DNA of 64,000 bases. Source: Planosporangium flavigriseum (GTDB taxonomy: Bacteria; Actinomycetota; Actinomycetes; Mycobacteriales; Micromonosporaceae). Numbering within the stretch: the stretch's first letter is position 1; the number at the start of each line of letters is the position of its first letter. The notes under the pieces are model-generated. The model made no database searches and was not told where the DNA came from. It saw only the letters and a list, made by a program, of their open reading frames with translations. Shown piece after piece: positions 56,710 to 64,000 of this stretch. Location of the stretch: NCBI RefSeq assembly GCF_011947225.1, contig NZ_JAATVW010000019.1:36204-100203 (forward strand), written 5' to 3'. The position numbers and the translations under genes are program-made.

Positions 56710-57747
56710 ATGAAGCTGTTCGCCCGGCTCCGGCGGCGCGATGACTCGGGTTCGATCCCCATGGCCCTGCTGCTGACGCTGGTCGGGGCGTCGCTGGCCG
56801 CTCTGCTGCTGCCGATGGTGGTCAGCCAGGTCAGCGCCACGCGGCTCGACACCCGGCGGGTCAACGCCCTCAACGCCGCCCACGCCGGCCTGCAGGCCGC
56901 GCTCGGGCAGATCCGCGACGTCCCCGACCGCACCGCCTGCAAGCCCGTCATCAATCTCCTCGGCGTCGTCACCGTCGGCGGTTGCAGCCTCATCGGCGTC
57001 GGCCTGCTCGGCATCGGCATCAACCTCGTCGTCTTCACCAAGTCGAACGGGCTGCCCTGCTCCCCCATCTCGGGCAGCGTGGGCACCGGGAGCAGCGCCA
57101 CCTACACCGTGACGATGAAGTACCTTCCCGACGACCCGCGACGACACGACGACAACTGGATCCAGCAGAACGACTGGTGCCAGACCAAGAGCAACAACGT
57201 CTCCGTCGGCTACGCGCTGGTCCGCTCGCAGGGGACCGACCAGGGCCGCACCCGGACCCTGGAGGCCACGTACATGTTCGAGACCCCCCACCGGAACAGC
57301 ACCTCCGGCGGACTGATCGACATCAACGTCCTCAACAGCGCCCGGTGCATAGCCGCCCCGTCCAATCCACCCAAAGCCGGCGACGCCCTGCGGGTCGTGA
57401 CCTGCTCCGCGGGCAACGCCGCGCAGACGTTCCAGTACAACGAGGACCTCACCATCAGGCTGGACGGCTCGCCCGGCATGTGCCTGACGTCCAGCGGGCA
57501 GCAGGGCGGCAACGTCACGTTCCAGCCGTGCACCTCACCGCCGAGCCCGTCGCAGCAGTGGTTCCTCAACGACAACGGCGCCTTCCAGGGCGTCACGAGC
57601 GGGCTGGCCCCCGCCGTCGGGCTCTGCCTCAACGTGCTGCCCGGCGCCAGCCTCATCACGCTCGACGTCCTCGCTTGTGACGGCACGACCCTCAACTGGC
57701 ACGCACCGCCCGACGGTCGCCCGTTCCGGGACATCCGCGAGCGCTGA
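56710..57747 (+). CDS. PilX-like pilus protein with C-terminal ricin-type lectin domain
   Basis: A 345-aa protein. A short basic N-terminus (MKLFARLRRRDDSGS) leads into a hydrophobic helix (IPMALLLTLVGASLAALLLPMVV), as in PilX/GspK-like prepilins but without a clear Gly-Phe/Met-Glu site. The C-terminal third shows three beta-trefoil repeats: RCIAAPSNPPKAGDALRVVTC...QTF (about residues 211-245), MCLTSSGQQGGNVTFQPC...QQW (about 256-290) and LCLNVLPGASLITLDVLAC...LNW (about 304-332). This is the ricin B/CBM13 pattern with cysteine pairs and Q-x-W. It suggests carbohydrate binding, perhaps at the pilus tip. It begins one base after the previous stop and has GGGAGG. Confidence 0.82.
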   Translation: MKLFARLRRRDDSGSIPMALLLTLVGASLAALLLPMVVSQVSATRLDTRRVNALNAAHAGLQAALGQIRDVPDRTACKPVINLLGVVTVGGCSLIGVGLLGIGINLVVFTKSNGLPCSPISGSVGTGSSATYTVTMKYLPDDPRRHDDNWIQQNDWCQTKSNNVSVGYALVRSQGTDQGRTRTLEATYMFETPHRNSTSGGLIDINVLNSARCIAAPSNPPKAGDALRVVTCSAGNAAQTFQYNEDLTIRLDGSPGMCLTSSGQQGGNVTFQPCTSPPSPSQQWFLNDNGAFQGVTSGLAPAVGLCLNVLPGASLITLDVLACDGTTLNWHAPPDGRPFRDIRER

Positions 57748-57877
57748 GCCACCGCCACGACCTGCGACCGTTCGGCTGATAGAAGCGATCCGATCGACGC
57801 ACACCGGGGCGATGATCTCCAAGGAATTCGCCGTACGCTGTGCCCGCGGGTGACGGCGGCGGAAGGAGATAGCGCAC
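57748..57877 (+). other. Gap between the lectin-pilin and the esterase pair
   Basis: 130 bases with GGAAGGAG just before the next GTG; no clear terminator or promoter was found. Confidence 0.5.
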
Positions 57878-58867
57878 GTGTCGCTGACCGGGCTGCCGTT
57901 GCTGATCACCGGCGTCGTGGTGACGCTCGTGCTCGCGGTCGCGACCGGGCTGTACTGGCGGTGGACGGCTCGCGCCACGCAGCGCGTGGTCCTGGTCCGC
58001 ACCGTGCTGCGCCCGCTCGCGCTCCTGCTCACCGAGGCGGTCGCCGTCGCCACCGCCGCGATCGGAGCCAACCGGGCCCTCGAGATCTACCCCTCCTGGT
58101 CGGTGCTCTTCGGCGGGGCCCGGACCGTCGACGGCGCCCGGACCGCCGACAAGGCCACCACCGCGCCGAGCGCCGGCCTTGAGGAATGGCTGCACGGCCA
58201 GGCGAAGCACGGCCGCGGCAGCGGGCTGGCGTTCGCGTGGAAGCCGGCCGAGGCACTCGCCTGGCGCCTGCCGTCCCCACCGGTCGTCGCCGTACCCGAC
58301 ATCTACTTCCAGGACAGGGTGGCCCGGTTCCCGGTCATCGTGGTGGTCGCACCCAGCCGCGCCCGAGCTGCGGCCGCCGGCTGGGACGACGACCGGCAGG
58401 CCCTGCAGATCGCCCACTCCGGCCGGCCCGCTGTCGTCGTGTTCGTCCGGCTCGACGACCCAGCCGCCGCGCTGCCCGTACTCGCCACGGCCCTGCCCGA
58501 TCAGCTCGGCCGCGACCTGCGGGTCCAGCCCGTCGGCTGGGCAGTGGCCGGGGTCGGGCCGGACCAGCGGTCAGCCCTCGACCTGCTACAACAGAACGGC
58601 GACCGGTACCGAGCGGCCGCACTGGTCGACGACGGCACGCACGGGCCCGACGCGCACCTGGTCGACCGGGCCAGGCATGCGGCACCCGGTCTGAGCCTGC
58701 GCCTCGTCGCGGCGACACCGGCCGCCGCCGGCCTCGACTCCGACGTCGTTCACCAGCCCACCGCACGGCTCACCGCCGCGCTGCGCTGGCTCGGGCACCA
58801 GACGCCGCCGCCACTGGCCAGCCCGCTGGTCGACCCGGCCGTGCCGGCCAGCGGAGGTACGCGGTGA
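57878..58867 (+). CDS. Membrane protein, degenerate paralog of the downstream esterase
   Basis: A 329-aa protein with two or three N-terminal hydrophobic segments ending in the motif ANRALEIYPSWSVLFGG, which matches [17 protein letters not shown] of the next protein. Its soluble domain begins VVAVPDIYFQDRVARFPVIVVVAPSRARAAAAGWDDDRQAL, which mirrors [26 protein letters not shown] of the esterase. The Gly-x-Ser-x-Gly nucleophile and the catalytic His segment are not recognisable. It is most likely an inactive paralog that may assemble with the active one. It overlaps that gene by GTGA. Confidence 0.72.
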   Translation: MSLTGLPLLITGVVVTLVLAVATGLYWRWTARATQRVVLVRTVLRPLALLLTEAVAVATAAIGANRALEIYPSWSVLFGGARTVDGARTADKATTAPSAGLEEWLHGQAKHGRGSGLAFAWKPAEALAWRLPSPPVVAVPDIYFQDRVARFPVIVVVAPSRARAAAAGWDDDRQALQIAHSGRPAVVVFVRLDDPAAALPVLATALPDQLGRDLRVQPVGWAVAGVGPDQRSALDLLQQNGDRYRAAALVDDGTHGPDAHLVDRARHAAPGLSLRLVAATPAAAGLDSDVVHQPTARLTAALRWLGHQTPPPLASPLVDPAVPASGGTR

Positions 58868-60066
58868 GCCCGTCGAGCATGTCAGCACAGATCCTCACGG
58901 TGGTTCTCGCCGTGACCACGGCCGTCGCCACCGGTTGGGCGTGGAATCGGGTACGAGCCTGGTGGCGCTGGCCGACCCGGATGCTCGCGCTCGTCTGCTG
59001 CCTGGTGACGGCGTTCGCCGTGGCCGGCGTCGCGGTCAACCGCAAGCTGCACATGTACACCTCGTGGGAACAGTTCACGGGCGACAACCAGGCGGCGCCA
59101 CCGCCCGAGCCCGCGCCACGGACGTCCGACGCCGGCCCGAAGGCCGGCCGGCTGGTGACCGTGACGATCGACGGCAAGCGCAGTGGCATCCAGCTGCCGG
59201 CATACGTCTACCTGCCGCCCTCCTACGACTCCTCGACCGGGCGGCTGCCGGTGATCGAGGCGTTCGCAGGCTTCCCGGGCACGCCACAGACGTGGTTTGA
59301 CGTAGCGGATCCACGGGAGGTCGCCGAACGGGAGATCAACGCCGGCCGGATGCCGCAGACCATCATGGTCTTCCCGGTCCAGCACCCCAGCCCTACCCGG
59401 GACAGCGAGTGCGTGGACGCGGTCGGCGGCGCACAGTTCGACACGTACCTGAGCCTGGATCTCCAGGACTACATCGGCACACACTTCCGGGCCCGCACCG
59501 ACCGCGCCGGCTGGGGTGTCTTCGGCTTCTCGACGGGCGGGTTCTGCGCGGTCAACCTGGCCATGCGCCACCCCGACCGGTACGCGGCGGCGGTCAGCTT
59601 CTCCGGCTACTTCACCGCCATCACCGACCGGACCACCGGCGACCTGTACCGGGGCAACAACCGGGTACGGGATGAGAACAGCCCCCTCTGGAGGCTCAAG
59701 AACCTGCCGGCGCCGACGCTCTCGTTATACCTCGCCAGCGCTCAGGACGACCCCAAGGGCGTCGCCCAGATCCAGGACATGATGGCCGCGTCACGGTCAC
59801 CGCTTCGGTTGACGACCGCGCTGGTCCCCCAGGGCGGGCACACCGGTTACGCGTGGCGCGCGCTCGCACCCGCCGCGCTCGACTGGATGTCGGCCCAACT
59901 GGGCGGCCCGATCGAGGGTGTGCCGGGCGGCCGGCCTGACGCAACGGCCACCGCAGTCAGCGGGTTGGCCCCGGCGCCCGGCAACGGCCGGCCCTCCGAT
60001 GGCCCTAAGAATCGTCACCCGAAGCCTGTGGCTTCTCCCCCTCGGCGGGGCGCAGCAAACGACTGA
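58864..60066 (+). CDS. Membrane-anchored esterase (esterase D / mycolyltransferase-like alpha/beta hydrolase)
   Basis: A 400-aa protein. Two N-terminal helices (about residues 10-60) are followed by an extracellular alpha/beta hydrolase. [25 protein letters not shown] marks the oxyanion strand, [23 protein letters not shown] holds the nucleophile Ser223, and [13 protein letters not shown] holds His326. This resembles the antigen-85/S-formylglutathione hydrolase fold. The substrate is unknown. Its GTG overlaps the previous gene by GTGA. The last 62 bases overlap the convergent csrA gene. Confidence 0.85.
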   Translation: MSPSSMSAQILTVVLAVTTAVATGWAWNRVRAWWRWPTRMLALVCCLVTAFAVAGVAVNRKLHMYTSWEQFTGDNQAAPPPEPAPRTSDAGPKAGRLVTVTIDGKRSGIQLPAYVYLPPSYDSSTGRLPVIEAFAGFPGTPQTWFDVADPREVAEREINAGRMPQTIMVFPVQHPSPTRDSECVDAVGGAQFDTYLSLDLQDYIGTHFRARTDRAGWGVFGFSTGGFCAVNLAMRHPDRYAAAVSFSGYFTAITDRTTGDLYRGNNRVRDENSPLWRLKNLPAPTLSLYLASAQDDPKGVAQIQDMMAASRSPLRLTTALVPQGGHTGYAWRALAPAALDWMSAQLGGPIEGVPGGRPDATATAVSGLAPAPGNGRPSDGPKNRHPKPVASPPRRGAAND

Positions 60067-60271
60067 GCGCCTCGACAGCGACGTCGCTGGGCGACGCCGC
60101 CTCCTGGTTCACCTTCTGCAGCTCCAGGTACACCTCTTCGCGGTGCACCTGGACGCTGCGCGGCGCCTTGATGCCGAGCCGCACAACGTCGCCCCGCACG
60201 TCGAGGACGGTGATGACGACGTCGTCGCCCACCATGACACTTTCACCGGGACGACGGGTCAGAACGAGCAC
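60005..60271 (-). CDS. csrA: Carbon storage regulator CsrA
   Basis: Dimeric RNA-binding translational regulator, here most likely controlling flagellin synthesis. The product starts [48 protein letters not shown], an intact CsrA core, with an acidic/Ser tail beyond residue 65. I chose the GTG at 60271 since AAGGAGGAG is directly before it, where an upstream in-frame start would make this site part of the protein. It follows fliW at a short distance, the order known from FliW-CsrA partner pairs. It overlaps the convergent esterase gene by 62 bases. Confidence 0.95.
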   Translation of the reverse strand: MLVLTRRPGESVMVGDDVVITVLDVRGDVVRLGIKAPRSVQVHREEVYLELQKVNQEAASPSDVAVEALSRLLRPAEGEKPQASGDDS

Positions 60272-60322
60272 GCGCTCCTCCTTCACATGACCGGTTAGCC
60301 CGGTGAGTGCACGATACCCGAT

Positions 60323-60751
60323 TTATCCAAGAAAGAGGGGCGCACGCACAGGGAGTCCCGTACGACCCAGAACCAACTGGACGGCTCGGCGGGTGCGCCG
60401 CGCGAGGATGATCGGCGCCATGAGGTTGGCGCTGGCCTCCCCGGGCCGCTCGCCCGCGTTGATCATAAGGAGCACGAGCAGCTCGTCCGCGTCCACCGCG
60501 TCGAGCTCCTCGAGCGTCTCGTCATCGACGTCGACGGAGTAGTCCGGGAAGAACGGGGCCGGCGGCGCCACGAGGAACCGCAGCTCCGGACGGTCCACCG
60601 ACCTCAGCGAGTACAGCAGTCCGGCCTCGTCCATGCTGACCAGTACGAAGCGACGCTCCCCCGGGAAGCCGGGAATCGGCGCCACGAAATCGAGCACGGG
60701 CAGTTCAGCGGTCTCGACTAGCGCGATGGCGTCGAGTACTAGAGCGGTCAT
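60323..60751 (-). CDS. fliW: Flagellar assembly factor FliW
   Basis: A 142-aa antagonist of CsrA that also binds flagellin, forming a feedback loop for flagellin translation. The sequence shows IPGFPGERRFVLVSMDEAGLLYSLRSVDRPELRFLVAPPAPFFPDYSVDV, typical of FliW, followed by LLVLLMINAGERPGEASANLMAPIILARRTRRAVQLVL. The ATG at 60751 with GGAGGA at good spacing is chosen. It lies 18 bases after flgL and 51 bases before csrA. Confidence 0.95.
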   Translation of the reverse strand: MTALVLDAIALVETAELPVLDFVAPIPGFPGERRFVLVSMDEAGLLYSLRSVDRPELRFLVAPPAPFFPDYSVDVDDETLEELDAVDADELLVLLMINAGERPGEASANLMAPIILARRTRRAVQLVLGRTGLPVRAPLFLG

Positions 60752-60769
60752 CAATCTCCTCCGGTCGCG

Positions 60770-61663
60770 TTAGCGCAGGAAGTCAACGAGGGACGGCTGC
60801 ACGACCTTCGCGGCCGCCCCGAGGGCGGCCTGGTAAGCGGCCTGCTGCAGCGACATGTCGCTGATGGTCTTGGGTAGGTCGATGTCCTCGACGTCGGACA
60901 GCTGAGCCGTCAACGCGTCGACCCGGTCGTTGGCGGCCTGCTGCATCTGCTCCACCTGGTTGTATCGGGCACCGACCGTGGACTGGGCCGTCTGCAGCGT
61001 CCTGAACGCCGCATCGAGCCGGTTGAGGTCGCCGCTGAGAGCGGCGGGGTTGGAATTGAGGTTGGCGGAGAGGTCCGCGAGCACGGTGAAGAGCTGATTG
61101 GCGCCCGTACCGAAGAAGGTCGACCCCGACTCGGCCACGGTCACCTTGACGTTGTCGCCCACCGTGCGCATCACCGTGCCGGTGTCACCCACGTAGTTGC
61201 CGCTCGTCGCGTCGAGCGCCTGGGCGCCGGCGGTGGTGCCGCCGAAGACGGGGCGGTCGAGGTACTTGGTGTTGGCGATGCCCATCGTGGACGAGCGAAG
61301 CTGGTCCACCTCCGCGGCCAGCGCCGCGCGGGCGTCCGCCGATCCGCCGACGCCGTTGGACATGCCCGTCAGCACCAGTTGGCGCACCCGCTGGACTTGG
61401 CTGATCATGCTGCTCACCGCGGTGTCGACCGTGCCGAGCCAGCCCAGCGCGTCCTCGGCGTTGCGCGAGTGCTGCTGAGCCGTGGCCAGCTCGCCGCGGT
61501 ACTGCATGATCGCGACTGCGGCGGTCGGCGAGTCCGACGGCTGCGCTACCTGCTTGCCACTGGACAGCCGCTCCTGGATGTTGCCCAGGCGGCTCAGGTT
61601 GCCCTGCAACCCCATGAGCACGTTGGTGGCGATGGAGCGTTCCGTTACGCGGTACCCGGCCAT
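60770..61663 (-). CDS. flgL: Flagellar hook-associated protein FlgL (HAP3)
   Basis: A 297-aa junction protein between hook and filament. It opens RVTERSIATNVLMGLQGNLSRLGNIQERLSSGKQVAQPSDSPTAAVAIMQYRGEL and closes with ISDMSLQQAAYQAALGAAAKVVQPSLVDFLR, the coiled-coil D0 pair shared with flagellins. It starts ten bases downstream of the flgK stop. Confidence 0.95.
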   Translation of the reverse strand: MAGYRVTERSIATNVLMGLQGNLSRLGNIQERLSSGKQVAQPSDSPTAAVAIMQYRGELATAQQHSRNAEDALGWLGTVDTAVSSMISQVQRVRQLVLTGMSNGVGGSADARAALAAEVDQLRSSTMGIANTKYLDRPVFGGTTAGAQALDATSGNYVGDTGTVMRTVGDNVKVTVAESGSTFFGTGANQLFTVLADLSANLNSNPAALSGDLNRLDAAFRTLQTAQSTVGARYNQVEQMQQAANDRVDALTAQLSDVEDIDLPKTISDMSLQQAAYQAALGAAAKVVQPSLVDFLR

Positions 61664-61673
61664 GGTTTGTACC

Positions 61674-63068
61674 TCAGATCCGGTTGATGAGTGTGTCGAG
61701 AGTGGAGTCGATGGTGCTGATGACCCGCGACGCGGCCTGGTAGGCCCGCTGGTAAGCGATCAGGTTGGTCATTTCCTCGTCCAGGTTGACGCCCGACTGC
61801 GCCTGGCGTGACGAGTCCACGTCCTTGGTGAGGATGTCCTGCATGCTCGCCAGCCGTTCCGCACGCTGGGCGTCAACGCCGAGGTTCGCGACGAGCCCCC
61901 GGTACTTCCAGTCCGGGCCGTTGATCGTGACACCGATACCGGCGATCGCGTCGGCGTTGCTGCCGTCGAGGTTTCCACCGGTGGCCGAAACCCCCGACGC
62001 CGCGACCTTGGCCGGGTCGGTGACCAGCACGGCGATGTTTCCGGCTGTGACCGGTACCCCGCCGGGGGTACCGAAGAACGACGCTCCCGTGTTGCCGCTC
62101 AGGTCGTAGCCGGCCACGTGCTTGGCGTTGACGGCGTTGGCGAGCGTTTTCGCGACGTCGTCGAGCTGCTGCGAGTACTGCGGGATGATGTCGTTCATGG
62201 CTTTCATCGACGACCCGAGCTGCCCGCTCGGCACGATCACCTGGGCGTTGTTGTCAGTCCACTTGAGCCCGACCGTGCTGGACGGGGTCATGGTGTCGAG
62301 GCTCCCGGCCCCGTAGACCGCGACCTGCCGGGCCACATCCCCACTGACCAGGCTCGAGCCGCCCAGGACCACATCCAAGGAGCCGTTGGCGCGGGGCACG
62401 GCGCTTGCACCGGTGAGTTCAGCCAGGTGCATGACCAACGCGTCGCGCTGGTCGGCGAGCTCGTTGACCGGAAGACCGGCCAGGGTGCCCCGGATGACGG
62501 CCTGGTTCAGCTGCGCCGCCTGCGCCGCGGTGTTGTTGACGTCCGTGGCGTATGCGGTGAACTGCTCCCGAGTGGTCTCGAACAGCGACGAGAGCGCGTT
62601 GTGGGTGGCGTGCAGGGTGTCCGTGACGGTCTGCGAGCGAGCGATCACCTGGTTGCGAGCCGCCCCGTCACCGGGGTGGTTGGCGAGGTCGTGCCAGGAT
62701 CCCCAGAGCTCGTTCAACTGCGTCTGCAGTCCGACCTGGCTCAGCGCGCCGAACGCCTGCTGCACATTGGTGAAAACCCGGTTCTGGTCGGCCAGGTAGG
62801 TGTTCTGCGCGTGCTCGACGCGGCCACGTGCCTCGAGGAACGCGTCCTGGATCCGCGGCACGCCGGAGATGGTGACTCCCCCGCTGGTGCCGTCGGAGAC
62901 CGAGTACATGGCGGGTACGGGCGATCCGCCCATCGCCTGCATCTCGGCGCGCTGGCGCGAGTACCCCTCGGTGTTGGCGTTCGCGATGTTCTGCCCGGTG
63001 ACGTCCATACCGCGCCGCTGGGAGTACAGCGCGCTGAGAGCGCCGGACAGGCCGGAAAAGGTACTCAT
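61674..63068 (-). CDS. flgK: Flagellar hook-associated protein FlgK (HAP1)
   Basis: A 464-aa protein connecting hook and filament. The N-terminal rod motif FSGLSGALSALYSQRRGMDVTGQNIANANTEGYSRQRAEM and the C-terminal GVNLDEEMTNLIAYQRAYQAASRVISTIDSTLDTLINRI are diagnostic; the middle is a variable domain. It overlaps the flgN stop by one base (TAATG) and forms an operon with flgN, flgL, fliW and csrA. Confidence 0.96.
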   Translation of the reverse strand: MSTFSGLSGALSALYSQRRGMDVTGQNIANANTEGYSRQRAEMQAMGGSPVPAMYSVSDGTSGGVTISGVPRIQDAFLEARGRVEHAQNTYLADQNRVFTNVQQAFGALSQVGLQTQLNELWGSWHDLANHPGDGAARNQVIARSQTVTDTLHATHNALSSLFETTREQFTAYATDVNNTAAQAAQLNQAVIRGTLAGLPVNELADQRDALVMHLAELTGASAVPRANGSLDVVLGGSSLVSGDVARQVAVYGAGSLDTMTPSSTVGLKWTDNNAQVIVPSGQLGSSMKAMNDIIPQYSQQLDDVAKTLANAVNAKHVAGYDLSGNTGASFFGTPGGVPVTAGNIAVLVTDPAKVAASGVSATGGNLDGSNADAIAGIGVTINGPDWKYRGLVANLGVDAQRAERLASMQDILTKDVDSSRQAQSGVNLDEEMTNLIAYQRAYQAASRVISTIDSTLDTLINRI

Positions 63069-63550
63069 TACATTGCCTCGTCAATCAGTCGGGCTCGGGG
63101 CGCGGCCGCGACGGTCTCGCCGTGGCGGCTGTAGGTCTCGAACGAGCCGGTAACCGCCAGCATCGCCTCACGTACGGCGCGCTGACCGGTGCTGAGCAGG
63201 TCTCGGTTCGCCTCGGCCAGGGCGCTGATCTCAGCAGTGAGCGCGAGGAAGGTCTTGCGGTGGTCGCGGAGCAGGTCCGACCAGGGCGAGCCGACAGCGT
63301 CGGCCAACTGGGACAGGCTCGGGTTGGAGCCCAGGCCCAACTCGGCGGCGACGGCCTCGACCTCCGCAGCGCGCAGGACTTCGGTCTGCCTGATCTGGTC
63401 GAGAACCATCTCGACCTCCCGGGTCGCATGGGCAAGCCAACGGGTGCGACCGGCAGCGAGCACCAACTGCTCCTCTTCAAGCTTGAAGAGAAGTAGTTCG
63501 AGCATCTCGCGCTCCCGCCACAGGATGCTCGACAGGTCCGCCAGCCCCAT
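63068..63550 (-). CDS. flgN: FlgN-family flagellar export chaperone
   Basis: A 160-aa helical protein starting MGLADLSSILWREREMLELLLFKLEEEQLVLAAGRTRWLAHATREVEMVLDQIRQTEVLRAAEVEAVAAELGLG, a typical FlgN coiled-coil pattern. It precedes flgK, whose product it would carry to the export gate together with FlgL. The ATG at 63550 has GAAGGG about seven bases upstream. A FliA-type promoter candidate lies at 63604-63629. Confidence 0.87.
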   Translation of the reverse strand: MGLADLSSILWREREMLELLLFKLEEEQLVLAAGRTRWLAHATREVEMVLDQIRQTEVLRAAEVEAVAAELGLGSNPSLSQLADAVGSPWSDLLRDHRKTFLALTAEISALAEANRDLLSTGQRAVREAMLAVTGSFETYSRHGETVAAAPRARLIDEAM

Positions 63551-63603
63551 CTCGTCGCCCTTCTCGTCGGCTCGCTCTTGCCCGCGCGCCAGGTACCGGA
63601 TAC

Positions 63604-63629
63604 GTCGGCAGCTTCACGGCGGCCCTGAG
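63604..63629 (-). promoter_or_regulatory. Candidate FliA-type promoter of the flgN operon
   Basis: On the minus strand CTCA (63626-63629), a 16-base spacer, and GCCGAC (63604-63609), about 50 bases before the flgN ATG. The arrangement closely matches the element before pilB. Confidence 0.55.
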
Positions 63630-63816
63630 GACTTCCGGCCACAAGACGGCATCTTCTCCACTTGAGAACAACCGTTCGTGGCGGTTATCACGGCAACCGC
63701 ATTGCAACTCTTCGTGACCTCTTCATACACCCGACGCATTCGACCGTTATTTCGCCCGGCCGGATCGCCAAGTGGCGGGGCGCCACGGAACTGACAGCGC
63801 CCACGAAGAGGTCAAT

Positions 63817-64000
63817 GTGTCTGCCAACACCGCCACTCAGTCGTCGAGCTCGGTCGAGAATCTGGTTCGTAGCCATCTTCCGCTGGTCGGCCACCTCGTG
63901 CGCGAGATGCTCGGCCGCCTGCCCGCTCACGTCAGCCGCGAAGACCTCGTCTCCGCCGGCATGGCGGCACTGGCCACCGCGGCCAAGGCCTACGACCCCG
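63817..64000 (+). CDS. FliA/WhiG-type RNA polymerase sigma factor (partial, runs off the window)
   Basis: The first 61 codons are present, reading VENLVRSHLPLVGHLVREMLGRLPAHVSREDLVSAGMAALATAAKAYDP. This is the region 1.2-2.1 start of sigma-28-family factors. The GTG at 63817 with GAAGAGG upstream is in frame; an overlapping ATG at 63815 is in another frame. It diverges from the flagellar flgN operon and is the natural candidate to read the CTCA/GCCGA-type promoters. Whether it is FliA or the sporulation factor WhiG cannot be decided from this part. Confidence 0.85.
   Translation, partial: MSANTATQSSSSVENLVRSHLPLVGHLVREMLGRLPAHVSREDLVSAGMAALATAAKAYDP

Noticed and set aside
63473..63490. Palindrome CTCTTCAAGCTTGAAGAG inside flgN
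   Set aside because: It lies within the coiled-coil coding region, where Leu-Phe-Lys-Leu-Glu-Glu codons produce it by chance.

Overview
The window is about 70% GC, very densely coded, and has short overlapping start/stop junctions (ATGA, GTGA, TGATG) and many GTG/TTG starts. The gene set (ribosome, cell-wall and chaperone cluster uppS-recO-era-ybeY-phoH-rsmE-dnaJ-hrcA-hemW-lepA, trehalose genes, cobalamin genes) is that of an actinobacterium. A flagellar operon (flgN-flgK-flgL-fliW-csrA) and a complete type IV pilus operon lying close together point to a motile-spore former of the Micromonosporaceae (Actinoplanes-like). That placement is inference; no rRNA or other decisive marker is in the window.

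Layout. 1-2263: secreted Tat/PHP-type protein and a conserved unknown. 2336-11721 (minus strand): uppS, recO, era, a cytidine-deaminase-like protein without its zinc ligands, a CNNM/CorC protein, ybeY, phoH, HIT, rsmE, dnaJ, hrcA, with a CIRCE operator in front of hrcA and a relic of a short-chain dehydrogenase beside rsmE. 11886-13012: two tandem DUF4870 membrane proteins. 13065-23025: hemW, an enoyl-CoA hydratase, a lytic-transglycosylase-like protein, GlsB-type membrane protein, a NUDIX gene that seems to lack a canonical start codon, lepA, YbjN, two hotdog thioesterases and ettA. 23325-27364: otsA followed by an otsB-GH15 fusion. 27390-30817: cobC-cobT-cysG. 30965-34077: class A penicillin-binding protein and SURF1. 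34100-36397: a wrecked ATP-dependent DNA ligase gene, a DUF7455 protein and about 0.8 kb without a convincing gene. 36398-47206: signalling region with three histidine kinases, two response regulators, a glycosyltransferase, a PHP protein and an SH3/M23 peptidase. 47495-57747: pilB-pilT-pilC-pilA-pilD-pilM-pilN-pilO and three minor pilin-like genes, the last carrying a ricin-type lectin domain. 57878-60066: a degenerate/active pair of membrane-anchored esterase paralogs. 60005-63550: csrA, fliW, flgL, flgK, flgN on the minus strand. 63817-end: start of a FliA/WhiG-type sigma factor.

How the parts may work together. The pilB start and the flgN operon are each preceded by a CTCA-N16-(G/T)CCGA(T/C) element, which resembles FliA-type promoters, and a FliA/WhiG-like sigma gene sits divergent to flgN. 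This suggests one sigma factor may switch on flagella and pili together. FliW and CsrA probably set flagellin translation. The signalling region next door contains a kinase with a degraded ATPase domain and a response regulator with Glu in place of the phospho-accepting Asp.

Other unusual structure: four long GATCTTGG-type palindromes placed at gene ends, a 34-codon reading frame coupled to a histidine kinase, a perfect 34-base palindrome directly behind the major pilin gene, and a 97-base exact repeat inside the M23 peptidase gene. All assignments come from reading the sequence; no database search or alignment was run.
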